A DNA stretch of 64,000 bases from the NCBI GenBank assembly GCA_000230935.2, contig AGIQ01000002.1, positions 744,001 to 808,000 of the forward strand. The letters run 5' to 3'. The notes beneath the pieces were generated by a model. That model was given only the letters and a program-made list of their open reading frames with translations. It did not search any database and had not been told where the DNA came from. Below, one piece after another: positions 22,808 to 31,540 of the stretch; position 1 is the stretch's first letter; every line of letters begins with the position of its first letter. Source of the DNA: Mycolicibacterium rhodesiae JS60 (GTDB lineage Bacteria; Actinomycetota; Actinomycetes; Mycobacteriales; Mycobacteriaceae). The translations under genes were made by a program, and so were the position numbers.

Positions 22808-22851
22808 CTTCACTCTGATCAGTTGAACTAATTTGATTCGGCAGAGTGAAG
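22808..22851. promoter_or_regulatory. Inverted repeat in the lysE / tetR divergent promoter
   Basis: Perfect 10-bp inverted repeat CTTCACTCTG (22808-22817) / CAGAGTGAAG (22842-22851) separated by an AT-rich 24-nt spacer. It lies 47 bp upstream of the lysE start and 150 bp upstream of the tetR start. Could be an operator for lysE control or a stem-loop in the leader. Confidence 0.4.
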
Positions 22852-23001
22852 GACGGTTGTGTGAGACGGGGTAATCGGCGGGCGGCGGTTGCGATATCGC
22901 CGCTCTTGCTCGATGTAACAACTGACAAGAAAAGATGATTGTAAAATTCTGTGAGATCACGGGCTGCGGATTGGCCCAGCCACAGGTCGACAGGAGACAT
23001 T

Positions 23002-23631
23002 ATGGCGCGCCGACGGGGCGGCACGGGGCTCAGTGTCGACACCGATGAAGCGCGCCAGCAGATCCTGAGTGCCGCTGAGCAGGTCATTCTGCGATTCGGT
23101 GTCGACAAGACCACGATGGATGACATCGCCAAGGAGGTCGGCATCTCCCGGCCGACGGTCTATCGCTACTTCGCGGACCGCGACGCATTGTTGGGCGCGC
23201 TCATCGAGCGGCGGTCGCGAATGTTGTTCGACCGCGCCCGCACCTTCATCGCCAGTCACTCGACTTTTGCCGAGCAGCTCGTCGAGGGCGTGATTTATCT
23301 CGTCGACCATGGCCGCCGGGATCCGATCGTGCGCATTCTGGTCAGTCCCGAACGTATGGAGATGGCCACCACGCTGGTCGGCGGGGCCGGTCTGGCCGCT
23401 GCGTTGACCGCCGAAATGTGGGAGCCGATCCTGCAGGCAGCCGCCGAACGTGGCGAGATCCGCGACGATCTGGCGATCGGCGACGTCGCCGAGTGGTTGG
23501 CCTTGGTTCAGCTCATCCTGGTCGGTCGCCTCGACTTCTCCCGCGCCGACGACCCGGGTCACCGCGTCCTGCTTCGGTCATTCGTGCTGCCGGCCTTCCT
23601 GCCTGCCGGGGTCAGCGCACCCACGGGGTAG
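23002..23631 (+). CDS. TetR-family regulator
   Basis: 209 aa. HTH: TTMDDIAKEVGISRPTVYRYFADRDALLGALIERR. ATG at 23002 follows AGGAGA; a longer frame from 22951 has no support. The C-terminal ligand domain (QLVEGVIYLVDHGRRDP, EWLALVQLILVGRLDF) resembles FadR/KstR-like lipid-responsive TetRs in general layout only. Divergent from lysE and 53 bp before a membrane-protein gene that carries the repeated TGAGAC-type site. Confidence 0.87.
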   Translation: MARRRGGTGLSVDTDEARQQILSAAEQVILRFGVDKTTMDDIAKEVGISRPTVYRYFADRDALLGALIERRSRMLFDRARTFIASHSTFAEQLVEGVIYLVDHGRRDPIVRILVSPERMEMATTLVGGAGLAAALTAEMWEPILQAAAERGEIRDDLAIGDVAEWLALVQLILVGRLDFSRADDPGHRVLLRSFVLPAFLPAGVSAPTG

Positions 23632-23656
23632 CGGCGACCGCCAACCCTTCCTATAT

Positions 23657-23673
23657 CGAGACGATTCGTATCA
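23657..23673. promoter_or_regulatory. TGAGAC-type palindrome, site 1
   Basis: CGAGACGATTCGTATCA, an imperfect copy of TGAGAC-N5-GTCTCA, 11 bp upstream of the ATG of the 260-aa membrane protein. Leftmost member of the series of similar sites up to 63.6 kb. Confidence 0.45.
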
Positions 23674-23684
23674 TAATTGGGGTC

Positions 23685-24467
23685 ATGTACGACCCGCAGA
23701 TCATTCTCGCCGCGATAGATCAGCACAAGATCCCGATTCTGATCGGGTTCGGGTTGGCCATGGTGCTGCAGAACATCGCCATGGTGACCGCGGTCGTGAT
23801 GACCCGGCGCGAAGGCTGGATATCGATCCCGCTGCCGTGCACCTATCTGTGGTTCGCCCACGATCTGGGCGTGGTGGCCCGATTCGACACCTGGTTCAAC
23901 ACCTACGATCACTGGTTCCTGAAGCTGTTCTGGGTCGGGCTGTTGACGGCGTTGCTGCTCGAGCTGGTGTTCCTCTACCAGGCGATCGCCGTTGGCCGCC
24001 GTGAGTACCTGCCCGACGGCCGAACCGGGACCTGGGCCGGCCTCGTCATCGCCGGCGCGGTGGCAATGGTCATCTTGTGGGAGTACCTCAAAGCGCTGTG
24101 GGGTGACCCGCTATACCAGGCGGCTCCCGCGATCACGCTGTTCGCGCTGCCCGTCGCGACGACGGCGCTGATCTTGCGGCGCCGGTCGGCGGTGGCCCAA
24201 CATGCCCTCATGTACGGGTGTTTCGCCGCGATGGTGGTGCTGTGGTGGGGCGTCACCGCGACGTTCTATGGGCCGTTCTTCGCCACCTGGCAGTACCTGA
24301 CGGTGGGGGTCGCGGCGTTCGTGATGCTCGTCTGCGTGACGGTCCTCGTCGCTCGGCTGCGCAGCGGCGCGACGACGCTGGGCCCATCCGGGATTTCTGG
24401 GCAGCCTGCCTCTAAAATCGACGCCATGACAGCGCCAGGCTCTGGGCCGGCGCGTTCCCCCATCTGA
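23685..24467 (+). CDS. Multi-spanning membrane protein, function unknown
   Basis: 260 aa from ATG 23685. The annotation-length frame starts earlier, but the site at 23657-23673 and the preceding gene occupy that DNA. About seven TM segments: PILIGFGLAMVLQNIAMVTAV, IPLPCTYLWFAHDLG, LFWVGLLTALLLELVFLY, GLVIAGAVAMVILWEYL, AITLFALPVATTALIL, MYGCFAAMVVLWWG and YLTVGVAAFVMLVCVTVL. Conserved-looking polar residues inside helices (H in FAHDLG, E in LLLELVF) hint at a cofactor or transport role. It has a TGAGAC-type site at its promoter, linking it to the catabolic region. I do not recognise the family. Confidence 0.7.
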   Translation: MYDPQIILAAIDQHKIPILIGFGLAMVLQNIAMVTAVVMTRREGWISIPLPCTYLWFAHDLGVVARFDTWFNTYDHWFLKLFWVGLLTALLLELVFLYQAIAVGRREYLPDGRTGTWAGLVIAGAVAMVILWEYLKALWGDPLYQAAPAITLFALPVATTALILRRRSAVAQHALMYGCFAAMVVLWWGVTATFYGPFFATWQYLTVGVAAFVMLVCVTVLVARLRSGATTLGPSGISGQPASKIDAMTAPGSGPARSPI

Positions 24468-24477
24468 TGAGGTGCCG

Positions 24478-25098
24478 ATGTCAACCGATGTGAACGGCGG
24501 TCGCGCGTCTCGATCCAGGGGCCGCCCGCGGCTGGAGATCGACCAGGACGCTGTCGCCGACGCGGTGGCCGAGCTCTTCGCCGAAGGCGGTATCGAAGCG
24601 GTGTCGATCGCGGACACCGCCGAAAAGCTGTCGGTCTCACGGGCGACGCTGTACCGCACCGTGCCCACCAAGGAAGAGCTCCTGGGCATTCTGTTCGAAC
24701 GGAGCACTCGCGAACTCACCGAGCGCACCGATGCCGCACTGGCCTCGGTCTCGAAACCTGACGAGCAACTCGTCGAACTCATCAGACTGCAGGCCGAGGC
24801 GGCCATCCAGATGCGTAGCTACATGCCGGTGTTCTTCGGCGGTGGCGGCCTGCCACCGGATGTCTTCATGCGATGGCGCAAATGGAGTCGGCAATTCGAA
24901 AAGCGCTGGTCGAGCGTAGTCGCGGCGTGTATGGATGAGGGCTGCCTCGACAAGACGGATCCCGTGGTGGCCACCCGGCTGATCCTCGGCATGATCATCT
25001 GGGTGTCGCGGTGGTACCGGCCGGGCGAAAAGATCACGGCTGACCAGATCGCGGATTCGGCGATCACCCTGCTGCGGTTGAAGCTCCCGAAGGCCTGA
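24478..25098 (+). CDS. TetR-family regulator (paralogue of the one at 42271)
   Basis: 206 aa. An RGRPRL basic arm precedes the HTH: VSIADTAEKLSVSRATLYRTVPTKEELLGILFER. The ligand domain contains MRSYMPVFFGGGGLPPDVFMRW, almost the same as MRGYMPVFFGGGGLPADVFERW in the TetR at 42271, so the two are paralogues and could recognise related ligands and operators. The ATG at 24478 with GAGG just upstream is preferred over the GTG at 24472. Ends next to a terminator-like hairpin. Confidence 0.85.
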   Translation: MSTDVNGGRASRSRGRPRLEIDQDAVADAVAELFAEGGIEAVSIADTAEKLSVSRATLYRTVPTKEELLGILFERSTRELTERTDAALASVSKPDEQLVELIRLQAEAAIQMRSYMPVFFGGGGLPPDVFMRWRKWSRQFEKRWSSVVAACMDEGCLDKTDPVVATRLILGMIIWVSRWYRPGEKITADQIADSAITLLRLKLPKA

Positions 25099-25107
25099 CT
25101 CCACCCG

Positions 25108-25133
25108 AGCCGCTGACAAATGGCGGCTGTTTT
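25108..25133 (+). terminator. Intrinsic terminator after tetR
   Basis: Stem AGCCGC (25108-25113) / GCGGCT (25123-25128), 9-nt loop, followed by GTTTT. Lies 10 bp after the tetR stop. Confidence 0.5.
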
Positions 25134-25246
25134 AAGACCAGCACTTGCACCGATGAGTGCGTGGTGCCCGCGTGCGCGTGTGCGATCACCGGACAGTGCA
25201 AGGGATCTCGCAGCAGGATTGCGCGTTCTTGCACCCAACGCTATAT

Positions 25247-25263
25247 TGAGACGCATAAGTTCA
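25247..25263. promoter_or_regulatory. TGAGAC-type palindrome, site 2
   Basis: TGAGACGCATAAGTTCA: left half perfect, right half degenerate. 49 bp upstream of the Baeyer-Villiger monooxygenase start. The same intergenic region also has three CTTGCAC-like elements (about 25142, 25196 on the other strand, and 25228), whose meaning is unclear. Confidence 0.45.
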
Positions 25264-25312
25264 AAAAACATGGTGGCCTGGTCAGGACCACTGCAGCGCG
25301 AAGGTTGGGGTC

Positions 25313-27259
25313 ATGCAGACGTCGTATCAGGTGCCCTCGGCGGCACCTCGGGAATGGGTTGATGCGATCCGCGAGGCTCTGCCCGACGGTAATGTCCCGA
25401 CGTTGTTGATGGTGCTTCGCCATCTCACCGGCGATCCGAAGTGGACCGCCGATCCATATCGACCGTCCCGTGGTAAACCGCTGGACGACAACGACTCTGG
25501 TGAACTGCCAGCCGAGATTCAGCAGGAGGTGCGCGAGGCGGTCCTGGATGCGGTGATCGCGTATCGGGAAGGCCGGCTCACCCCGGTGCAACCGGCACCT
25601 GAGGCGGTCGCCGAGATGCTGGCCTGCGCGATGGTCGAGGACGTCCCCGCCGAATATGGCGAACTCCTTTCAGAGGAGATGGGTTTCATCTCCCGCAACG
25701 TGACGCTGCCTGACGAGGCCCGCGATCCCGGCTTCCGGGTGGTGATCATCGGAGCCGGACTGTCGGGCCTCGCCATGGGCATCCAACTCGCCTCTGCCGG
25801 AGTCAATTTCACGATTCTGGAGAAGGACGACGACCTCGGCGGCACCTGGCTGGAGAACGTCTATCCCGGTTGCGGTGTCGATACCCCTGGGCATCTCTAC
25901 ACGTTCTCGTTCGCGCCCAATCCGGACATCACCCGCTACTTCGCCCCGCGCGCCGAGGTACAGGCATACCTACAGCACCTCGCTGACCGGTTCGACCTGC
26001 GGCGGCACATCCAATTCGGGACAGAAGTGAAGACCGTCCGCTACGAGTCGGAAGACGGCCGCTGGAGCATCGACACCCGTTCGAATGGGAGTGGCGAGAC
26101 CATTCGCGCCAATGTGGTCGTCAGCGCCGTGGGCATGGTCAATCGCCCGTCGATCCCGGAATTGCCTGGGCTGGCGGACTTTCCCGGTCCCGTGCTGCAC
26201 ACCGCTGCATGGGATCCCGCGGTCGACCTGACCGGCAAGCGGGTGGCGGTGATCGGCAGTGCCGCCAGCGCGATGCAACTGGTGCCGTCGATCGCCGACG
26301 ATGCGGCACACGTGACGGTGTTCCAGCGCTCCAAACAGTGGGCGGTGCCACACCCCAACTACCATCGAGACGTCCCGCCGCGCGTCCAGTTCCTCATGCG
26401 TGAAATCCCGTTTTATCTGCAGTGGTATCGGCTGCGGGCATTCTGGAACTTCAGCGACCGACTGCACTCGTCACTGCAGATCGATCCGGAGTGGGAGCAT
26501 CCGGAACGCTCGGTCAACGCGACCAACGAGCGGCACCGGGTGTTCCTGACCAAGTACATCAAGGATCAACTCGGCGACCGGACCGATCTGATCGACGCCT
26601 GCCTGCCCGACTACCCGCCGTACGGCAAGCGGCCCCTGATCGACAACAACTGGTATCGCACGATGACGCGCGATGATGTCACGTTGGTCGACGAGGCTGT
26701 GGCCAAGATCGATGGCAACCGCGTCGTCGCGGTGTCGGGCGATGGTTGCGATGCCGATGTGATCGCGCTGGCAACCGGGTTCAATATCCTGCAGTTTCTC
26801 TGGCCGATGGACATCATCGGGCGCTCGGGCATGACGCTGCGTGAGCAATGGGGAGTGCACGACGCGCGTGCCTATCTCGGTGTGACCGTGCCCGATTTCC
26901 CGAACTTCTTCATTCTCAACGGCCCGAACACCAATGCCGGACACGGCGGCAGCGCCATTCACGCCACCGAGTTCCAGGTGCGCTACGTCATGGAGGCGAT
27001 CAGCGCGTTGCTGCAGACCCCGGCGGGGGTCATCGAGGTGGATAAGGATCGCTTCGAGGATTACAACGCGAAGCTGGACGAGGCTCTGTCGCACTGCATC
27101 TGGTCACACCCCGGCATGACGACGTACTACCGCAACGAGTTCGGCCGAATTGTGGTCACCGGCCCATGGAAGTACATCGACTACTGGCGGTTGTTGTTGC
27201 CGTTCGACCGCGCGGACTACCACGAGGTGATGGTCGACGCCAGCGAGCTGACCGGCTGA
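25313..27259 (+). CDS. Baeyer-Villiger type flavin monooxygenase
   Basis: 648 aa class B flavoprotein monooxygenase. An unusual N-terminal extension of about 140 residues precedes the FAD site GAGLSG (about residue 146). The Baeyer-Villiger fingerprint FPGPVLHTAAWDP is near residue 290 and the NADPH site GSAASA follows. Such enzymes insert oxygen next to a ketone to give an ester or lactone. The extension resembles those of BVMOs for cyclic or large ketones (steroid, cyclopentadecanone types), but the substrate cannot be read from sequence. Preceded by a TGAGAC-type site and convergent with the racemase gene, 22 bp away. Confidence 0.88.
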   Translation: MQTSYQVPSAAPREWVDAIREALPDGNVPTLLMVLRHLTGDPKWTADPYRPSRGKPLDDNDSGELPAEIQQEVREAVLDAVIAYREGRLTPVQPAPEAVAEMLACAMVEDVPAEYGELLSEEMGFISRNVTLPDEARDPGFRVVIIGAGLSGLAMGIQLASAGVNFTILEKDDDLGGTWLENVYPGCGVDTPGHLYTFSFAPNPDITRYFAPRAEVQAYLQHLADRFDLRRHIQFGTEVKTVRYESEDGRWSIDTRSNGSGETIRANVVVSAVGMVNRPSIPELPGLADFPGPVLHTAAWDPAVDLTGKRVAVIGSAASAMQLVPSIADDAAHVTVFQRSKQWAVPHPNYHRDVPPRVQFLMREIPFYLQWYRLRAFWNFSDRLHSSLQIDPEWEHPERSVNATNERHRVFLTKYIKDQLGDRTDLIDACLPDYPPYGKRPLIDNNWYRTMTRDDVTLVDEAVAKIDGNRVVAVSGDGCDADVIALATGFNILQFLWPMDIIGRSGMTLREQWGVHDARAYLGVTVPDFPNFFILNGPNTNAGHGGSAIHATEFQVRYVMEAISALLQTPAGVIEVDKDRFEDYNAKLDEALSHCIWSHPGMTTYYRNEFGRIVVTGPWKYIDYWRLLLPFDRADYHEVMVDASELTG

Positions 27260-27281
27260 CGCGGCATCGTCGCCTCGGCGG

Positions 27282-28427
27282 TCAGTCGCAGACGATGACG
27301 CCGGCTTCGATCAGCCGATCGATGTCGTGGATTCCCCAGTCGGACAACACCTGCCGACCATCGGCGCCCACAGCGGGCGGTGGCGACGGGTGCCCGGGAA
27401 CCGACCTGCTGAATCGGGGCGCCGGCGCCGGCTGGGATACCCCACCGACATCGATGAACGTCTCACGCGCGGCCAGGTGAGGGTGCTTAGCGGCCTCGGA
27501 GAGCGACAGCACCGGGGCGACGCAGGCATCAGTGCCCTCGAACACGTCGGCCCACTGCTGACGGGTGCGCCCCGCGAACGCGTCGGTGATCGCCGCCCGC
27601 AGCCGTGGCCATCCCGCCGGATCGGCACGTAGCGCGGCGGTCTCGGAGTCGAGACCGAGCAGTGTCGTGAACTCCGCATAGAACTTCGGCTCGAGCGCGC
27701 CGACCGACATCCATTCGCCGTCCGAGGTCTGGTAGTTGTCGTACCAGGGGACGCCGGTGTCGAGGAAGTTCTCGCCGCGCCGGTCGATCCATCGGTCCGC
27801 GGCGAGCAGCCCGTGCAGCAGGGCGGTCAGTGAACTCGCGCCGTCCACGATGGCGGCGTCCACCACCTGTCCCTGCCCGGAGTTCGTTGCCTCGAAAAGC
27901 GCTGCGAGAACGCCGATCACCAGGAAGGTCGAACCGCCGCCGAAGTCGCCTACCAAGTTCACCGGCGGCACCGGCCCATCACCGGATCGGCCGATCGCGC
28001 CGAGCGCTCCGGTGATCGCGATGTAGTTGATGTCGTGGCCGGCGGCTGGTGCCAGCGGTCCGGTCTGGCCCCAGCCGGTCATCCGGCCGTACACGATGCG
28101 CGGGTTGACCGCCAGACAATCGTCGGGGCCCAGCCCGAGCCGTTCGGTGACACCGGGCCGGAATCCCTCGAGCAGGATGTCGGCCTTGGCCGCCAGCGCC
28201 AGGACCGTCTGCCTGCCCTCCGGATGGCGCAGGTCGACCACGATGGAGCGCCGATTACGCCGCAGCACATCGAGTTCCGGCGGTACCTCACTGGCTGCCG
28301 GTCCTGGACGCTCCACGCGGATCACCTCCGCGCCCAGATCAGCCAACAGCATTGCCGCGTACGGTCCGGGGCCGATACCGGCCAACTCGATGACCTTGAC
28401 CCCGGTGAGAGGTCCTCCCTGTGTCAC
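27282..28427 (-). CDS. Alpha-methylacyl-CoA racemase (CaiB/BaiF family)
   Basis: 381 aa from the GTG at 28427, which overlaps the ALDH stop (GTGA). Motifs match M. tuberculosis MCR at a constant offset: AGHDINY (H131), NLVGDFGGGS (D161) and GALEPKFY (E246), aligned with catalytic H126, D156 and E241. It epimerises (2R)- to (2S)-2-methylacyl-CoA, so that methyl-branched chains made by terminal oxidation can enter beta-oxidation. Last gene of the P450-ferredoxin-ALDH-racemase operon, which strongly suggests a methyl-branched substrate. Confidence 0.9.
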   Translation of the reverse strand: MTQGGPLTGVKVIELAGIGPGPYAAMLLADLGAEVIRVERPGPAASEVPPELDVLRRNRRSIVVDLRHPEGRQTVLALAAKADILLEGFRPGVTERLGLGPDDCLAVNPRIVYGRMTGWGQTGPLAPAAGHDINYIAITGALGAIGRSGDGPVPPVNLVGDFGGGSTFLVIGVLAALFEATNSGQGQVVDAAIVDGASSLTALLHGLLAADRWIDRRGENFLDTGVPWYDNYQTSDGEWMSVGALEPKFYAEFTTLLGLDSETAALRADPAGWPRLRAAITDAFAGRTRQQWADVFEGTDACVAPVLSLSEAAKHPHLAARETFIDVGGVSQPAPAPRFSRSVPGHPSPPPAVGADGRQVLSDWGIHDIDRLIEAGVIVCD

Positions 28428-29968
28428 CGCGGGCGCAACCCGAGACGCCGGCGCCAATCGTTCATCTCCACCAGTCGAAGCACCGCAGCCGTCACCCGCG
28501 CTTTCCGGCGCGAGTAGGGATACCAATGGGTTTCGGTTTCCAGGTGTACCTTCTCGCTGACGAAGGCCTGCTGCCGGCAGAACTTGCGCACACCGTTCGG
28601 GCCACCGAACCGATGGCCGAGACCGGATTGCTTCCAGCCACCCATGGGCAGCGGAAACTGGAAGACATTGATCATCGCGTTGTTGATGTTCACCCCGCCG
28701 GCCTCGATGCGAGTGCCGACTCGTTCGGCGCGCCGCGGCGATGACGTCCACACGCTGCTGGCCAAGCCGTACGGGCTGTCGTTCGCCAGACGCACCGCCT
28801 CGTCCTCGTCGCGGACCCTCATGATCGGCAACAACGGGCCGAAGGTCTCCTCACGCATGCAGAGCATCGTGTGGTCGACGTCGACCAGAACCGTTGGTGG
28901 ATAGAACAACCCACTTGTCGCGCGCTGACCGCCCGTCAGCACCCGGGCGCCCTTGGCCACCGCATCGGCGACGTGGCGCTCGACGATCTGCATCTGATTC
29001 TCGGTGGCCATCGCGCCGAACTCGGCGGTGAAGCTGCCCTGGGAGTCGTGAGCCTGGCGCAGGGTGTTGACCTGATCCACCAAACCGGTGACGAACTCGT
29101 CGTAGACCGGCGCTTCGACGTAGATGCGTTCGACGGCGATGCACGACTGCCCGGCATTGAACAAGCCGCCCCAGATCGCGCCGCGGATGGCGCGTTGCAG
29201 TGGCGCATCGGAGAGCACGATCATCGCGTCCTTGCCGCCGAGTTCGAGGCTCACCGGGATGAGGCGTTCGGCGCAGCGCATACCGATGCGCCGTCCCGTC
29301 GCCGTCGATCCGGTGAACTGCACCATGTCGACGGCGTCCACGACGGCGGCGCCGGTGCCGCCGAGCCCGGTCGCGCAGCCCAGCACCGGCGGTGCGCCGA
29401 TCTCCTCGTTCCATCCCCGGACCACTTCGGCCCACGCCAGCGGCGTCTCTTCCGACGGCTTGCTCAGCACCGCGGCACCGGCCATCAGGGCGCCGGGGAT
29501 GTCCATCATCGGCATCCCGAGCGGATAATTCCACGGTGTGATGATGCCGACGAGTTGATAAGGCACATAACGGATTCTGAGGTTCTTGGTCAACGATGCC
29601 GGGCCGTGTGGCCGGCGCGTCTCGTCGGCCAGGAACTCGGCGCCGTGTTTGGCGTAATAGTTGATGACCTCCATGCACACCAGCAGCTCGATCTGTGCAT
29701 CACCCCAGGACTTGCCGGCTTCCTGGTGCACCAGCCCCAGGATGCGGTCCTGATTGTCGACGATCCAATCCAGCCAGCGACGCAGGTGCCCGGCGCGTGC
29801 CTGCGGTGTCATCGCCGCCCAGGCCGGTTGCGCGGCGCGGAGTCGGTCGGCCAGTACACCCACCGCGTCGGAGGCCATATCGGGCACCACCCCGACCACC
29901 GAGCCGTCGGCGGGATTTCGCACCTCGACGACTGTCCCGGTGTCGGCGGGATCTTTGATGGCGGTCAC
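28424..29968 (-). CDS. Aldehyde dehydrogenase
   Basis: 514-aa NAD(P)-dependent ALDH. Catalytic Cys C276 in FNAGQSCIAVER, general-base Glu in SLELGGKDAM, and the cofactor motif FTGSTATGRR. The active-site IITPWNYPLG segment is normal. It has a basic C-terminal tail (SRRKARV, NDWRRRLGLRPR) beyond the core fold, possibly for membrane association. Expected to oxidise the aldehyde formed by the P450 to the acid. GTG start at 29968, 3 bp after the ferredoxin gene. Confidence 0.9.
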   Translation of the reverse strand: MTAIKDPADTGTVVEVRNPADGSVVGVVPDMASDAVGVLADRLRAAQPAWAAMTPQARAGHLRRWLDWIVDNQDRILGLVHQEAGKSWGDAQIELLVCMEVINYYAKHGAEFLADETRRPHGPASLTKNLRIRYVPYQLVGIITPWNYPLGMPMMDIPGALMAGAAVLSKPSEETPLAWAEVVRGWNEEIGAPPVLGCATGLGGTGAAVVDAVDMVQFTGSTATGRRIGMRCAERLIPVSLELGGKDAMIVLSDAPLQRAIRGAIWGGLFNAGQSCIAVERIYVEAPVYDEFVTGLVDQVNTLRQAHDSQGSFTAEFGAMATENQMQIVERHVADAVAKGARVLTGGQRATSGLFYPPTVLVDVDHTMLCMREETFGPLLPIMRVRDEDEAVRLANDSPYGLASSVWTSSPRRAERVGTRIEAGGVNINNAMINVFQFPLPMGGWKQSGLGHRFGGPNGVRKFCRQQAFVSEKVHLETETHWYPYSRRKARVTAAVLRLVEMNDWRRRLGLRPR

Positions 29969-29971
29969 GTT

Positions 29972-30166
29972 TCAATCCTCGATTCTGATCGCGCCGAGCG
30001 GACACATCAAGACGGCTTGTTCCACGGCGGCACGTAGATGCTCGCCGGGCTCGGCGTCGAGCACGGTGACGACCTCGTCGTCGTCTCCGATGTCGAATAC
30101 CTCGGGCGCGGCGACCATGCACTCGCCGTGCAGCTCGCACCGGTCGCTGTCAACGATGACCCGCAT
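29972..30166 (-). CDS. [3Fe-4S]-type ferredoxin
   Basis: 64 aa. Cluster ligands fit CxxHxxC...CP: C10-E-L-H-G-E-C16 and C55-P. This is the small ferredoxin type that reduces actinobacterial P450s, and it is placed 6 bp after the CYP gene. The His in the position of the fourth ligand is usual for mycobacterial P450-linked ferredoxins. No ferredoxin reductase is nearby. Confidence 0.92.
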   Translation of the reverse strand: MRVIVDSDRCELHGECMVAAPEVFDIGDDDEVVTVLDAEPGEHLRAAVEQAVLMCPLGAIRIED

Positions 30167-30172
30167 GGGTTG

Positions 30173-31411
30173 TCACGCTCCTGTGATCGTCACCGGAAGC
30201 TGGTATACGCCACGGGAATAGGCGTCCCGGACGTAGACGATATCGCCGGCCGGCTCGATGGTCTTGGTCCGCCGCAACAGCTCTTCGAGCAGGATCTTCA
30301 TCTCCAGCGACGCGACGTGCTTGCCGAGGCACTGGTGCGGGCCGCGGCCGAAGCTCACATGCGGGTTCTTCTCCCGCGACAGGTCGAAGGAGTTCGGGTC
30401 GGTGAAGGCCCGCTCGTCGAAGTTGCCTGCGGCGAAGTGCATGAGCACCTTGTCGTTCTCTTTGATTTCCTTGCCGTGCAACTCGTGGTCGGCGGTCGCG
30501 GTGCGGACCAGATGGGTGAACGGTGAGGCGATCCGCACGATCTCTTGGATCGCGCTGTCGGGGATGTCGTCGGCACGCTCGCGCAACCACGCCATCTGCT
30601 CGGGATTGCGCATCAGCTCGTGCATGCCGTGCGACAGCGCGGTCCGGGTGCTCTCCGCGGCACCGCTGGCCAGCAGCGCGACGTTGCCCATCAGCTCGTC
30701 CTGGGAGATCACGTCGGCACCGGCCTGCACCAGCTGGGTGATCACGTCGTCGCCCGGCTCTTGGCGCTTGAGGTCGCCGAGCTCGACCGCGTAGTTGAAC
30801 AGGTTCATGATCGACATGAACACCACTTCGAAGGACGGGGTGATCCGGGTGTCGAACGGCGCGGCGAACTTGTCGACCCAGTCGAAGAATTTCGCCCGGT
30901 CACCCGCGGGCACACCGAGCACGTCGCCGAGCGCCTCCATGGGCATGGCGTTGCCGATATCGTCGACGAAGTTGAAGGTGCCCTTCTCCAGTGCCTCGTC
31001 CACGATGTTGACGGCGTACTCGCGGAACTTCTCCTCCAGACCGCGGACGAATCGCGGGGTGAACGCCTTGCTCATCACCCCGCGTTGTTCGCGATGCTTG
31101 GCACCGTCCATCGTCAGCATGGCCGGCTTGCCGCCCGCCTCGGCGTCCAGCGGCGTGACCCGCCAGATGTTCACGCCGCCGCGGGCGGTGGTGTACAGCT
31201 CGGAGTTGCGGTCGACGGACCAGATGTCTGCGTTGCGGCTGATCACCCAGGCGCGGTCGATGAGCATCGGGTCGTCGAACTCCTGTAGATAGCAGGGTTC
31301 GTTGTCCCGTAGCCAGGCGTACTGGTCGAGCGGCAGACCGAACGTGGTCGGGTCGCCGTTCGCGTAGGTCTCGGCATCGAGCACCCGTAGTTCGGGCTGT
31401 GTGACAGTCAT
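30173..31411 (-). CDS. Cytochrome P450
   Basis: 412 aa. Haem-binding loop FGRGPHQCLGKHVA (C361), K-helix ExxR in QEIVRIASP, and I-helix ASGAAESTR with the acid-alcohol pair E-S. Size and sequence are of the soluble bacterial class that uses a ferredoxin. First gene of CYP-fdx-ALDH-racemase. AGGAGCAGGAA precedes the ATG, and a TGAGAC-type site lies 57 bp upstream. Terminal hydroxylation of a branched aliphatic or steroid-like side chain is a reasonable proposal from the operon partners; the CYP family number cannot be assigned here. Confidence 0.93.
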   Translation of the reverse strand: MTVTQPELRVLDAETYANGDPTTFGLPLDQYAWLRDNEPCYLQEFDDPMLIDRAWVISRNADIWSVDRNSELYTTARGGVNIWRVTPLDAEAGGKPAMLTMDGAKHREQRGVMSKAFTPRFVRGLEEKFREYAVNIVDEALEKGTFNFVDDIGNAMPMEALGDVLGVPAGDRAKFFDWVDKFAAPFDTRITPSFEVVFMSIMNLFNYAVELGDLKRQEPGDDVITQLVQAGADVISQDELMGNVALLASGAAESTRTALSHGMHELMRNPEQMAWLRERADDIPDSAIQEIVRIASPFTHLVRTATADHELHGKEIKENDKVLMHFAAGNFDERAFTDPNSFDLSREKNPHVSFGRGPHQCLGKHVASLEMKILLEELLRRTKTIEPAGDIVYVRDAYSRGVYQLPVTITGA

Positions 31412-31467
31412 TTCCTGCTCCTCACCAAAGGCGGCGCTGACCTGGGTACTTTCCCGCGGGTTAAATA

Positions 31468-31484
31468 TGAGGCAATCAATCTCA
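31468..31484. promoter_or_regulatory. TGAGAC-type palindrome, site 3
   Basis: TGAGGCAATCAATCTCA, one mismatch per half relative to TGAGAC-N5-GTCTCA, in the promoter region of the leftward P450 operon. Confidence 0.55.
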
Positions 31485-31540
31485 ATTATTGAAGAAGGCG
31501 CTGTCCAGTGTCAAGCATCACAAGACCGCAAGGGCCGCTT

